Source: Isoetes taiwanensis
Taxonomy: Eukaryota; Streptophyta; Lycopodiopsida; Isoetales; Isoetaceae
Length of the DNA stretch: 64,000 bases
Direction of reading: 5' to 3'
Assembly (NCBI GenBank): GCA_021234155.1
Contig: JAJEKV010000070.1
Location: 4,678,754 to 4,742,753, forward strand
Shown piece by piece: positions 26,952 through 35,930 of the stretch (position 1 is the stretch's first letter; each line of letters opens with the position of its first letter). The notes under the pieces are model-generated. The model did no database searches and was not told where the DNA came from. It saw only the letters and a program-made list of their open reading frames with translations. A program made the translations under genes and the position numbers.

Positions 26952-27028
26952 CTTGCTTAGATTAAGGTGTTTTAGGTGTTCTAGATAACCCAAAAAAGGT
27001 AGTTTCAAGTTTGACCTAAAATTGCCCC

Positions 27029-27037
27029 TATAAATAG
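27029..27037 (+). promoter_or_regulatory. TATA box of the H3-like gene
   Basis: TATAAATAG lies 104 bp before the ATG. The same box in the same relation precedes ORF2 (28998) and both genes of copy 2 (52425 and 54341). The repeated layout argues for internal Pol II promoters independent of the LTR. Confidence 0.7.
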
Positions 27038-27140
27038 ACCTCTCGACCCCCTCTCATTTTTCGCACCACCGCTTAGAAAATTTGCTCTTCTTGCCAAGGC
27101 GATCTTTTGGCGCATAGCTCCGATCGGCGAACCGTCGAAC

Positions 27141-28397
27141 ATGGCCCGAACGAAACAGACCGCTAGGAAGCCCCGCCGAAGCACATCCTCCAGCGCCAGT
27201 GACCCCGCATTGATTCAAAGGGTACTTCGAGAACGCCTCCTTCGGCAAAGCGGATCGTCATCCAGGGAAGAAGTAGACTCCGATCAAAGCGACAGAACAG
27301 AAGTCATAGACGAGGAGGAGCAGCCGGAAGTAATGCACCAAATCCTCGAAGAAATCGCCGAAGAGGAGAGAAGGAGTAAGGAAGAACGGGAGCAGAGGGG
27401 ACAACCCACAGTAGAAGAGCAACTCGAAGCATGGACCCGTCTGCAAGAAGCCGAGGAGAGGGAGGAGCAGCAGCCGCCGGAGCTTACCCCTGCTGAAGAA
27501 GAAGATCTCGCACACTTCATCAGCAAATACGAAACCAGAGAGCTTCGTCGAGAAAAGAGAAGAAAAGAACGGGAGGACGACCCAACCGCAGCCGGCCAGC
27601 CGAAGAAGAAGAAAGCCAAAGGCATTAAGGTGGGTAACAGGAAAGTCGTGAAGGTCGGTAAGCGGGGGACAGGTATCTCCATCAACGAGCCATCAGGCGA
27701 CGAGACCCCGCCTTCTACCGACGACTCAGATGAGGACTATGTCCCCAACACAGAGGGCGCAAGCTCTTCGAAACCCCCAGTCGCACAAAAGGAGGTACCG
27801 GAGCAGGTGGTGCCTGATGAGCAGCAGCCCGGACAGCCGCCGAAGCCCCCACCGTTCCCGACGTGGGATAGGGCCAAAGCCCCACGGCCACAAAGGGAGG
27901 CGTACGTGATAGACCCGGTCAAGGTCTATCAGAAGAAGATTAAGGAGCACAACGCTTATATGGCGAAGTGGGAGGCATACAATGCCTATTACCAACAGCA
28001 CAGGGTACGGACAATTGAAGGCGGACACCCGACGAGGAGTCAGACGCTGAAGCCGCCACCACCAAAGCCCAAGCCTCCCAGAGCACCAGGAAAGAAGCGG
28101 AGCAAGGGCAAGCAGAAGGAGCAGAGAGCCCTCAAGGAGATCCGGCACTTCCAGAAGAGCTACGGACTCTTGATCCCCCAGGCACCGTTTCAACGCTTGG
28201 TCCGTAAAGTAATGCAAGAATACAACACGGACATGCGCGTGACCGACGAAATGTTGCTGTGCTTACAAGAAGCAGCAGAGGCGAAAATAGTGCAGCACTT
28301 CGAAGATTCAACGGCCTGCACAGTCCATGCGAAGAGGGTCACCCTCATGAGATCGGATATGTACCTTGCTAGGCACATCAAGGGAGAACGCCCTTGA
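27141..28397 (+). CDS. Histone H3-like protein encoded by a retrotransposon (ORF1)
   Basis: 418 residues, intact. Residues 2-10 are ARTKQTARK, identical to the start of histone H3 and including the K4 and K9 positions; the next residue is P where H3 has S10. Residues about 44-150 are strongly acidic and probably helical. Residues about 153-177 (KKKKAKGIKVGNRK) look like a nuclear localisation signal. A proline-rich stretch with a KVYQKKIKEHNAYMAKW segment follows. Residues 330-418 (28128-28394) align without gaps to H3 47-135: by eye about half are identical, including EIR-FQK, FQRLVR, LQEAAEA, HAKRVT and the closing GER. The residues matching H3 C110, H113, D123 and L126 at the H3-H3 interface are kept. 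LLIP-APF and VTLM recall centromeric CENH3, but loop 1 has the canonical length. Known H3 packages DNA with H4; for this protein nucleosome entry, or mimicry of the H3 tail, is inferred. The ATG is the first after the TATA box and begins the H3 match. Confidence 0.93.
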   Translation: MARTKQTARKPRRSTSSSASDPALIQRVLRERLLRQSGSSSREEVDSDQSDRTEVIDEEEQPEVMHQILEEIAEEERRSKEEREQRGQPTVEEQLEAWTRLQEAEEREEQQPPELTPAEEEDLAHFISKYETRELRREKRRKEREDDPTAAGQPKKKKAKGIKVGNRKVVKVGKRGTGISINEPSGDETPPSTDDSDEDYVPNTEGASSSKPPVAQKEVPEQVVPDEQQPGQPPKPPPFPTWDRAKAPRPQREAYVIDPVKVYQKKIKEHNAYMAKWEAYNAYYQQHRVRTIEGGHPTRSQTLKPPPPKPKPPRAPGKKRSKGKQKEQRALKEIRHFQKSYGLLIPQAPFQRLVRKVMQEYNTDMRVTDEMLLCLQEAAEAKIVQHFEDSTACTVHAKRVTLMRSDMYLARHIKGERP

Positions 28398-28542
28398 GAT
28401 TTTGTAAATAACAGAATTTTTTTGTTAATATAAAGAATTTTGTGTGTAAATAATGTGTTTAATCTAGCTTAATTGAGTTAAGTTATAGAATTCTAGCTTT
28501 TGTTTTGATAAAATTGGAGTTTTTTAGCAAAATTGAGACGAT
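28398..28542 (+). other. 3' flank of the H3-like gene
   Basis: AT-rich and non-coding, with aataaag- and aataatg-type words just after the stop codon that could serve as poly(A) signals (for example near 28,425 and 28,450). The match to the corresponding flank of copy 2 (53,747-53,890) is clear. Confidence 0.4.
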
Positions 28543-28609
28543 GTCTCACACGTCGCGCCAGGACAGAAAATGAGATTCTCATTTTCGGGCTGGGCGCAAC
28601 GTGTGAGAC
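28543..28609 (+). promoter_or_regulatory. Inverted-repeat hairpin module 2
   Basis: It has the same outer arms as module 1 (gtctcacacgt and acgtgtgagac with a one-base offset). The inner arms gaaaatgaga and tctcattttc are perfect reverse complements around a single T. It lies between ORF1 and ORF2. Confidence 0.7.
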
Positions 28610-28741
28610 CATGCCCAAATTAGCCCAAAACTGCTCCAAATCGATCAAACAAGGGGTCAATTCTGCCTAACTCGACGAGTTAAGTAGAATTACACCCTCA
28701 GATCATGCAAATTGATCAACTTTAGCCCATTTAGACCCCAT

Positions 28742-28808
28742 GTCTCACACGTCACGCCAGGGCAGGAAATGACATTCTCATTATCGGTCTGGGCGCAACG
28801 TGTGAGAC
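28742..28808 (+). promoter_or_regulatory. Inverted-repeat hairpin module 3
   Basis: The outer arms gtctcacacgt and acgtgtgagac are again perfect. The inner arms gaaatga and tctcattatc are imperfect. It lies about 190 bp upstream of the ORF2 TATA box. Modules 2 and 3 both have counterparts at matching places in copy 2 (53892 and 54092). Confidence 0.65.
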
Positions 28809-28997
28809 CTTGCAACATTTTCTTCACCATGCCCTATTTAGATGATCTCCAGTTGCTGAAATAGGTTCTTTAGTGTTCTTAGCATGCCTAAACCCCAGAA
28901 GTAGTCTTTAAACTTGCAATTGCACCTCTTTATAGTGTAGAATCACCCAATTTCAGAAACTTTTAGGTCATCCAAAAATTAGGGTTTTTCCCTTCTC

Positions 28998-29006
28998 TAT
29001 AAATAG
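28998..29006 (+). promoter_or_regulatory. TATA box of ORF2
   Basis: TATAAATAG, 114 bp before the ORF2 ATG. The following leader shares the words ctataaatag, gcttag and aggcgatctt with the ORF1 leader in the same order, as if one promoter had been duplicated. Confidence 0.7.
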
Positions 29007-29119
29007 GCCCCCTCACTTCTCAATTAGCACCTTGCAAGTTGCTCTCCACTGCTTAGGCGATCTTCCAGCTCCCTGAGGCGCTTCTGCATCCGTTTGATAC
29101 TCCCTTCTTCGCTAGATCA

Positions 29120-30636
29120 ATGGCCACTGCTGACTTCAGGCGATGGTACAGCGCCAGTGCGCACGGTACTGAGGCGGATGTCGATGACAGCTTCCGCGTC
29201 TTTGGGAAAGAAATTGATGTCCAAGCTACGCTGAATGCAACCCCAGCATATAGGCAAGTATTAGCAGAATTTCAAGCTAGGGTAGAACCCTCCCTTGTCC
29301 AAGTCCCCCCTTGCATAGGATATTTCGTTCCCCGCCCATCCCTCCAAACAGCCCTGGGCGATGTTCCCAACATCGCCAAGTACTTAACCAACAAAGCACA
29401 GAGGCTGCCAGACTACATGGTCCTCACAGCCAACAGGATCAAGTACTTCTCCTACACCGCCGCCCTAGCCATCTTCTTATCCCACCGCGCCGAAAACCCA
29501 ATGGGGGCAACCTCTATTCCTCCGATGGAGGTGGACCCCATAGCAGTGCAAGCACAAGAGCAGATGCTCTTGCAGTATCAGCAGGAGCAGGAAGGAAGAG
29601 AAGAAGAGGAGGAGTCGGACGACGATGACTACACGGAGCTCGACTCAGAGGAGGAGCGCCGACAAGCAGAAGAAGAGCTGGTCAGCTTCGAGCAGAGCCG
29701 GCAAAACATCAGAGTTGCTCCGCCACTTGGGCTAGGCATCACAAGCCTAGCCCCGATCATCATCAATGGAGAGGAGTATTTACTCCTCAGCGACATCCAT
29801 AACCTCCCCGAATGCAGGGAGAGGGAGCTCGACGATTGGACGAAGCCACTTCCACCAAGCGGTCCGGCTTGGGCGACTTCATCGTCCGCTGAGCCTCGAC
29901 TTTCCACTTCAAGTCGTGGAGGCCGACACCTACACGCGAAGTCGACTTCCGACATCCAAGCCTCAAAGCAAGATCGTGCAAATGATGGAGGAGCAAGAGC
30001 TGCCAACAGACGAGGAGTTCATCGCCCTCCAGGAACAGATGGGAATTCGCAGGAAGACCACAAGCATCTTAATGCCGAGGCCTTCGACACCACCTCCATC
30101 AAGAGGAGCGGGAATCGACCTCAGGCGAGTCGACTCCACAATTGAAGACTACAGGGACCTCACAGAGATAGAGGTCGAATTAATACGGGCGCACGTGGCG
30201 AGGCCAAACAAGCGAGAAGCTTCAGCGACGACAATGACAAAGTCCCCGAGGTACTACCGGCTAGCCGCTAGATGGGAGAATAGCGGTAATACACCGCAAA
30301 TTCAGCCCCCGTGGAGAAGAAGGAGTGTTCATGCTCATTGCACTCTCAGGGTTCGGCAGACATGCTCGCATAGCGGCAAATGTCGACTATGCCGTCCTGG
30401 TGAAGAGAGCAATAGCACTCGACCTCTTCGACTTCGCCATACCCCAATCGACGCCGCAAGACCCGGCGCGGTGACCGCAGCCCTTTACGTCCGAATCGCG
30501 AGGTGGAAGAGTCGGGCGAATACCTTGGTGTATGCTCGCCGCCAGCGTCATCAGGAACTTGGGTCGTTCGGTAGGAACGGCCCAAGTTAAGAAGTTCCTT
30601 GAGGACAACCCGTCTTACCGGCGATTTCAAGACTAG
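29120..30636 (+). pseudogene. ORF2, unrecognised acidic protein, frameshifted
   Basis: The ATG at 29120 follows its own TATA box and opens a frame of 341 codons. It contains a globular-looking N-terminal region (about 1-130, with PNIAKYLTNKAQRLPDYM), a very acidic stretch (about 155-190, with EEEEESDDDDYTELDSEEE) and a segment with GITSLAPIIINGEEYLLL. Coding appearance then moves to a second frame at about 29,880 (KIVQMMEEQELPTDEEFIAL) and to a third at about 30,310 (GVFMLIALSGFGRHARIA), reaching a stop at 30634-30636 after EDNPSYRRFQD. A TGA also interrupts the last part. At least two frameshifts are therefore needed to explain it. Copy 2 keeps the same segments in order. I know no family for it. 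The acidic stretch next to a histone-like gene makes a histone-binding role conceivable, but nothing in the sequence proves it. Confidence 0.7.
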
Positions 30637-30806
30637 TTAGACTCTTGATCCCGGAGACTTTTTGTACTGAAATATTATATAATATAAATATAATTTCTTT
30701 TGCACTTCAAATGTTTTGTTGATGTATTTTTGTCCCACAACTATACCAATAAACATAAACAATGCAAGAGAACAAATAAAACTAATCATATAGCCATGAA
30801 CTACTT
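30637..30806 (+). other. Spacer between ORF2 and gag with a likely 3' splice site at its edge
   Basis: Non-coding and AT-rich (tattatataatataaata). It leads to tgtatgcag at 30808-30816, a good plant 3' splice acceptor retained in copy 2 (tggtatgcag near 55,937). The ATGs immediately before gag (30796 and 30811) run into a stop at once, so gag may be expressed from a spliced RNA. Confidence 0.45.
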
Positions 30807-31805
30807 GTGTATGCAGTGAGAGGCCTAAGCTCAGGGGAACGACAACGCCAAGACCTTAGGGAAGAACAGAGTCCGCCCAGGCCACCTCCGGCAAGGAACC
30901 TATTCGAGGAGTTTGGACCCATGACCCCAGAAGAAGAAATATCGCAGATGAGGACGGACCTTGAGCAGATAAAGGCTTTGCTGGCCGCACAAACAGGAGC
31001 GGCTTCGGTGGGCAACGCTCAATTGCCGCAAGGATCAGCTCGGAAGACAGGAAGGGACAAGAAGAGGAGCAAGAGAGGGAGGTCCCCCAGCTCGGACTCC
31101 TCCGACTCAAGTTCAGATTCAGACTCCGACTCTGAGGAGGAAGAAGAGCAGGCCCAGGACCGAACAGATGGAAGGCAAAGGAACGCTGCAGATGGAAGGC
31201 AGAGGGATGCCCTAGAAGGACGACAAAGGGACACCAGAGCCTCGGACTATCAGAAGAAGGTAGACTCTGCATTGGGAAATGTTTGGAAAGCCAGGAAGCT
31301 CGAGCAATTCTCAGGCGAGAACAGGTCAGGCATGGAGGCAGAGGCGTGGCTCGATGAGATGAGCGAATATGGCAACGCTTATGGTATGAAAGATAAGGAC
31401 AAAGGCAGGGTAGCAACAGCCAACCTGAAGGGAGCAGCACGCATTTGGTGGAAGGGGTATGCAAAGGCCCATGGCTTGAGCAGGGATGCTTGCAGATTCA
31501 AGAAGTTTGCCAAAGCTTTCAAGCGCCACTACGTCCCAAGAGAGCACACGTCCAGCATGATGCAGCAGTTCTACAGGTTGCAGCAAGGCAACACATCGGT
31601 CCAAAAATATACAGAGGAATTCATGAGGCTAAGGCTTTATGTGCCAAAGTTAGGTGAGAAGCATGCAGTGGAAAGCTATATTGAAGGGTTGAATGAGGAG
31701 ATCCGCAAGCTTGTAAGGGCAATAAACCCTAAGACAGTATCAGAAGCGGAGTCCAAGGCAATAAGCTTGCAAGGGTCGGGACCCCAGAATAGCGGGCAGA
31801 GATAG
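30807..31805 (+). CDS. gag: Gag polyprotein (capsid domain) of gypsy copy 1
   Basis: The frame is open from 30786. Within it the first ATG is at 30921 (MTPEEEISQMRTDLEQ), and upstream residues would need a spliced start. A basic and Ser/Asp/Glu-rich linker (about residues 85-120 from 30807) precedes the retrotransposon Gag capsid region: VWKARKLEQFSGE, AEAWLDEM, ARIWWKGY, FKRHYVP and FMRLRLYVPKLGEKHAVESY are typical. Gag forms the particle that packages element RNA. The frame closes at TAG (31803-31805), but the same frame continues into the zinc knuckle, so this TAG looks like a nonsense change: copy 2 has aagcag where copy 1 has tagcag. The sequence after TAG (CAG TAC) only partly fits the plant readthrough context. 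Confidence 0.88.
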   Translation: MYAVRGLSSGERQRQDLREEQSPPRPPPARNLFEEFGPMTPEEEISQMRTDLEQIKALLAAQTGAASVGNAQLPQGSARKTGRDKKRSKRGRSPSSDSSDSSSDSDSDSEEEEEQAQDRTDGRQRNAADGRQRDALEGRQRDTRASDYQKKVDSALGNVWKARKLEQFSGENRSGMEAEAWLDEMSEYGNAYGMKDKDKGRVATANLKGAARIWWKGYAKAHGLSRDACRFKKFAKAFKRHYVPREHTSSMMQQFYRLQQGNTSVQKYTEEFMRLRLYVPKLGEKHAVESYIEGLNEEIRKLVRAINPKTVSEAESKAISLQGSGPQNSGQR

Positions 31806-33441
31806 CAGTACTTCCAGGATAAAGGCAAAGCAGCAGGAAGCTATAGCCCTAGGGCAGCCAGTCCGGGTCCAGCTAGAGCCCCATATGGTGGCAATCAGGG
31901 GAAGCAACAGGAGAAGAAGCAGGTGTCCTTCAAGGACAAGCAGGAAGGGTCGAACTATTCCAAAGCAGTGAGATCCTTTTTACAAGCTATGCCCAAGGAG
32001 AAGAGGCAGGAGTGCATGGAGAAACAGCTTTGCTTCAGATGCTTCCAGCCAGGTCATAGAACAGCTAACTGCCCCTACGTGATGAGCGCAGCGCTAGCAG
32101 AGTTGGGAGATTGGGACACTCTATCCGACGACGACGGCGAGGCAGCCCGCGACTACATCCAGGGTGAGTGTCATATCTTTGCCACAATAGATACTGAGCA
32201 AGCAGAGAGTCAGTATAAGGTAATTTCCACAGTAGGGAAGGCCAAGGCCAAGTCTTTCGTAGTCTTGATAGACTCGGGAAGTAGCCATAACTTTGCATCC
32301 CCCAGAATGGTTGAAATGTTGAAGTTGAAGCCATTGAAGTCGAAGCCGAGGCCTGTTGTGTTAGCAAGTGGGGCAGTAAGGCAGACAGCAGGCAAGAGGA
32401 TCAACTTCGACATTGACTTGCCAGGAATTAACATTCAAATGGGAGCAGAAGTAATGGGAATTGGCAGGTATGACTTGATCATAGGAATGGAGTACCTTGG
32501 ACCAGCAGGAGCCATCATTGATTGTGGAAAGTGGAATGTGATCTTCCCAACGCCCGACGGCAAAATCATTGAGATCACAGGTAAAGAAGTTGTCCCCATC
32601 ATGCAGTGTATGTCTTCTAAGCGGCTGTTCAAGTGCATCAAGAGCGAACAAGTAGCATACATCTTCAAGCTTGAGATTGAAGAGCCGGAGTCAGAAGAAA
32701 GCAAAGAAGACAAGGTGCTCAACAAGTTGCCGAAGCAAATAGCTGAGTTGATCACGGAATTCCACGATCTCTTTCCTGACGAGATCGAGCACCTCCCTCC
32801 TTACAGGGGAGTCGAGTGTGAGATAGCACTCGAACCGGGAACAAAGCCGACAAGTAAGGCTCCATACAGAATGATGACGCAGGAGTTGACGGAGCTAAAG
32901 AAGCAATTGCAGGAGTTGCTCGACCTAGGCTTCATCAGACCTAGCGTCTCTCCATTCGGAGCGCCCATTCTCTTTGTTAAGAAGAAGGATGGCAGTTTGA
33001 GGATGTGCATAGACTATAGACAGTTGAACAAGCACACCATCAAGAACAAGTATGCGCTTCCCAGATCGGATGATTTGATGGATCAGCTTCAAGGAGCAAA
33101 GGTCTTCTCCAAAATCGACTTAAGATCAGGCTATCATCAGATCCGGATAAAGGAAGAAGATATTCATAAGACCGCCTTCAGAACGCGGTATGGGCACTAT
33201 GAATTCACGGTAATGCCTTTCGGCTTATCGAATGCCCCAGCAACGTTCATGAGGCTCATGAACGACATCTTCAGGGAGTTCTTAGACACCTTTGTGATCG
33301 TATTCTTCGATGACATCTTGGTGTATAGCAGATCCCTTGAAGAGCACGTACAACACTTAAGGAGAGTGCTGGAGAAGTTGAAGAGGCACCAGTTGTACGC
33401 CAAGTTGTCGAAGTGTCACTTCGCAACAGAGAAGGTGGATG
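31806..33441 (+). pseudogene. pol: Zinc knuckle, protease and reverse transcriptase of gypsy copy 1
   Basis: In frame with gag after the TAG. A CCHC knuckle, [14 protein letters not shown] (about 32,032-32,073), would bind RNA. The aspartic protease follows, with [10 protein letters not shown] at about 32,265 (catalytic D-S-G). Reverse transcriptase runs from about 32,800 with [43 protein letters not shown] and FFDDILVYS at about 33,303, which carries the catalytic DD pair. Coding then breaks at 33,441: copy 2 has 567 further bases here (58528-59094) covering the connection and most of RNase H. The deletion joins ggtgga to tggagtt through a shared TGGA and also shifts the frame. Domain calls are sure; function in this copy is lost. 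Confidence 0.9.
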
Positions 33442-35079
33442 GAGTTCCTTGAAGAGTACGACTTTGATATAGTCTACAAGCCAGGGAAGCTCAATGTGGT
33501 AGCGGATGCGCTTTCAAGGCATCCCCTGACAACTAGAGTGCATTGCAATGCAATTTCAACGCTTTCCAGCGACTTCAGGAAGAAGATTGAAGAGTCCTTG
33601 CCAACGGATGTCGACTTCAAGGAAGTATGGGCAAGCTTATGCAGGGAAGCAAGAACGGATAAGGAGCGGGAAGCCTTCAAGAATTATAAGAAGGAAGGCA
33701 ACCTGTTATACCATAAGAACAAGTTGTGCGTGTCCGAATCATCAGGTGTAAGGAAATTGATCCTCCATGACACGCACAATAGTCCAATAGCTGGCCATGC
33801 GGGATTCATGAAAACATATTTCAAAGTGCGCAGCAGCTATTATTGGCCAGGAATGAAGAAGCAAGTAGCTCGCTACATCAAGGAATGTCAGCTATGTCAG
33901 CAGACGAAGGCGGAGCAGCTTCGAATTCCAGGGGCATTAGAACCATTAGCGGTGCCAAACGCCAAGTGGGAAGTGATCAGCATGGATTTTATAACAGGGC
34001 TTCCAAGAATAGTAAGAGGGAAGGATGCCTTGATGGTAGTGGTCGACAAGATGTCGAAGATGGCACATTTTGTGCCTTGCAGGACCACAGACACCGCTAT
34101 GGATACAGCAAAGCTCTTCACCAAAGAGATCTTTAGGCTTCATGGCATGCCAAGGGAGATCATCTCCGACAGAGACCTGAAGTTCATGAGCGCCTTTTGG
34201 CAAGACCTCTTTGCGACAATTCAGACGAAGCTATCCATGAGCACGGCGTATCATCCTCAGACGGATGGCCAAACAGAGCGGACCAACAGGATTTTAGAAG
34301 ACATGCTACGAAACTATGTCTGAAATAAGCAAGGTATGTGGGAAGAATTTATTCACTTGGTGGAGTTTGCATACAATAGCACCAAGCAAGAATCATCCCA
34401 AATGTCGCCGTTTATGATCAATTACGGCTATCAATGCCTAACCCCAGACACTTGGCACAATCCCGTGTCAAAAGTAGAAGTTTCGCAACATATGTTGGCC
34501 GATATGCAGCAGCTAGTGGAAGAAGTTCGGGGGTATCTTCTAGCAGCAAGGAGCAGGCAGAAGAGCATCGCCGACAAACATCGAACAGTCAGAGAGTTCC
34601 AAGTTGAAGACCATGTTTGGTTGAAGATCAAGGTAAAGCAGGCGAAGCTCAGGATCGGGAATTGCAAGAAGCTTGCTTCAAGGTGGGCTGGACCCTTCAG
34701 AATAGTCCAGAAAGTAGGTAATCAATCCTACAAGCTAGATTTGCCAGCACACCTGAAGATCCATAAAGTCTTCCACGTGAGTTTGTTGAAGAAGCATACT
34801 CCAAATCCAGACGAAGTCTTGGACACTCCAACGTTGTTGGAAATGACGGAGGAGCAATTGGAAATAGTTCCAGAATTGATTCTTGATAAAGCCTTCAAGA
34901 AAACAAGGAGATCAGAGTTTCTCCAATATTTGGTCAAGTGGAAGCACTTGCCGGTGGAAGACGCGACGTGGGTACTTAAGAAGGATCTATTAAAGCAGTA
35001 CCCGCAGTTTATGGAGCAATGGGACGGCAAGGTCATCTCCGAAGAAATCGGCTCAGGCATGTCGATTTGTGTAGATTAA
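33442..35079 (+). pseudogene. pol: Integrase with C-terminal chromodomain, in-frame stop
   Basis: It resumes after the deletion with the end of RNase H (YKPGKLNVVADALSRH). The integrase zinc domain is seen as H-x-x-x-H in THNSPIAGHAGF and C-x-x-C in CQLCQQ. The catalytic core has MDFITGLP (first D), ISDRDLKF (second D) and TDGQTERTNRI (E). TGA at 34321-34323 interrupts the same frame; copy 2 has CGA in its place, so a C-to-T change explains it. The rest (from 34324) contains FAYNS, the GPFRIV and HVSLLKK segments, and a chromodomain at about 34,870-35,030 (PELILDKA, FLQYLVKWKHLP, ATW). Integrase inserts the cDNA; chromodomains of this group usually guide it to histone-marked chromatin. Family assignment is certain; activity of this copy is not expected. 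Confidence 0.92.
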
Positions 35080-35930
35080 TTCTATGTGTAGTTAAGATTA
35101 ATCTACGCATGCTACCTATGTTAGATATGGGTCGCATGCGTGGTTGCCGATGATGAGACCGCTACGGCGATCTCTAGGGCGTGGTGTAATGTCAATGTAG
35201 GCATGACCGCGTTTCCGCTTGGATGAGTGGAAGGTAGATTAGAAAGTCTACTTCTGTCCCACGGAAGTAGACGACCTCGAGAGAAAGGAGGTCATTCAGG
35301 AATGCATTGATAGGAAAAGCACCCTAGCCCCATATATGCTTTGATAGGAGGAATCTGGCCTTCACGCCCATATACGGGAAGGACCTATCCTCCACGCTGC
35401 GGCAACTAGGGTGTAGGCATGAGCGGCATATAGGCATATAGGCGCTGTCTCCACGGCCATAATGGAAGATTCACCCTCTTCCTACGCCGGGAGATTAGCC
35501 ATGCATCCATGTAGATAGGTGGGGTGGTCACCACACAACCAAAATATTATTAATAAATTAATGGTACTAACGTAGTGTCGACCTGCAGGCCAATAGAGCG
35601 CTCCGGAGGGCAAGGAGGTCGAGCTACGAAGACTTGCAACACAAATTTTGTTGGAATGTGTTGCAAGGAATGAAGACTACCTCGAACATTAATTTAAATT
35701 TTGATAAACTAAATTGTCGTAATAAGTGAATTATTGAGTAACCTTCTTTAATGATGTTATGAATTGATAAATTATTCCATAATATAATGGCGTAATAATG
35801 TTAAAAATATTGCCTTAAGGGTAATCTTAATAAATGTGTAAATATTATAGTATATTCTATGTATCAGGTTGATTGCAGGTTAGGATGATCCCAAGGTGGG
35901 GAGACCCACGATGCTGCGGACAGCATCATT
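35080..35930 (+). other. 3' untranslated region of gypsy copy 1
   Basis: No open frame of note. It aligns with 60,733-61,582 of copy 2 nearly throughout, including the block around gggtcgcatgcg and the word caatgtaggcatgaccg. Conservation between copies suggests a packaging or replication role, or merely common descent. Confidence 0.55.

Noticed and set aside
27284-28381. Minus-strand open frames overlapping the H3-like gene (up to 163 codons)
   Set aside because: They are shadow frames caused by the codon composition of ORF1, with no recognisable domain.
30251-30305. Possible 55-nt GT-AG intron explaining one frame change in ORF2
   Set aside because: It is shorter than plant introns normally are, and the earlier frame change near 29,880 would remain unexplained.
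29120-30636. ORF2 as a second captured histone (H4, H2A or H2B)
   Set aside because: No stretch matches the motifs of those histones as I know them in any of its three frames.
31803-31811. TAG between gag and pol as programmed readthrough
   Set aside because: The following CAG TAC fits the known plant virus context only partly, and copy 2 has no stop there, so a nonsense mutation is more likely.
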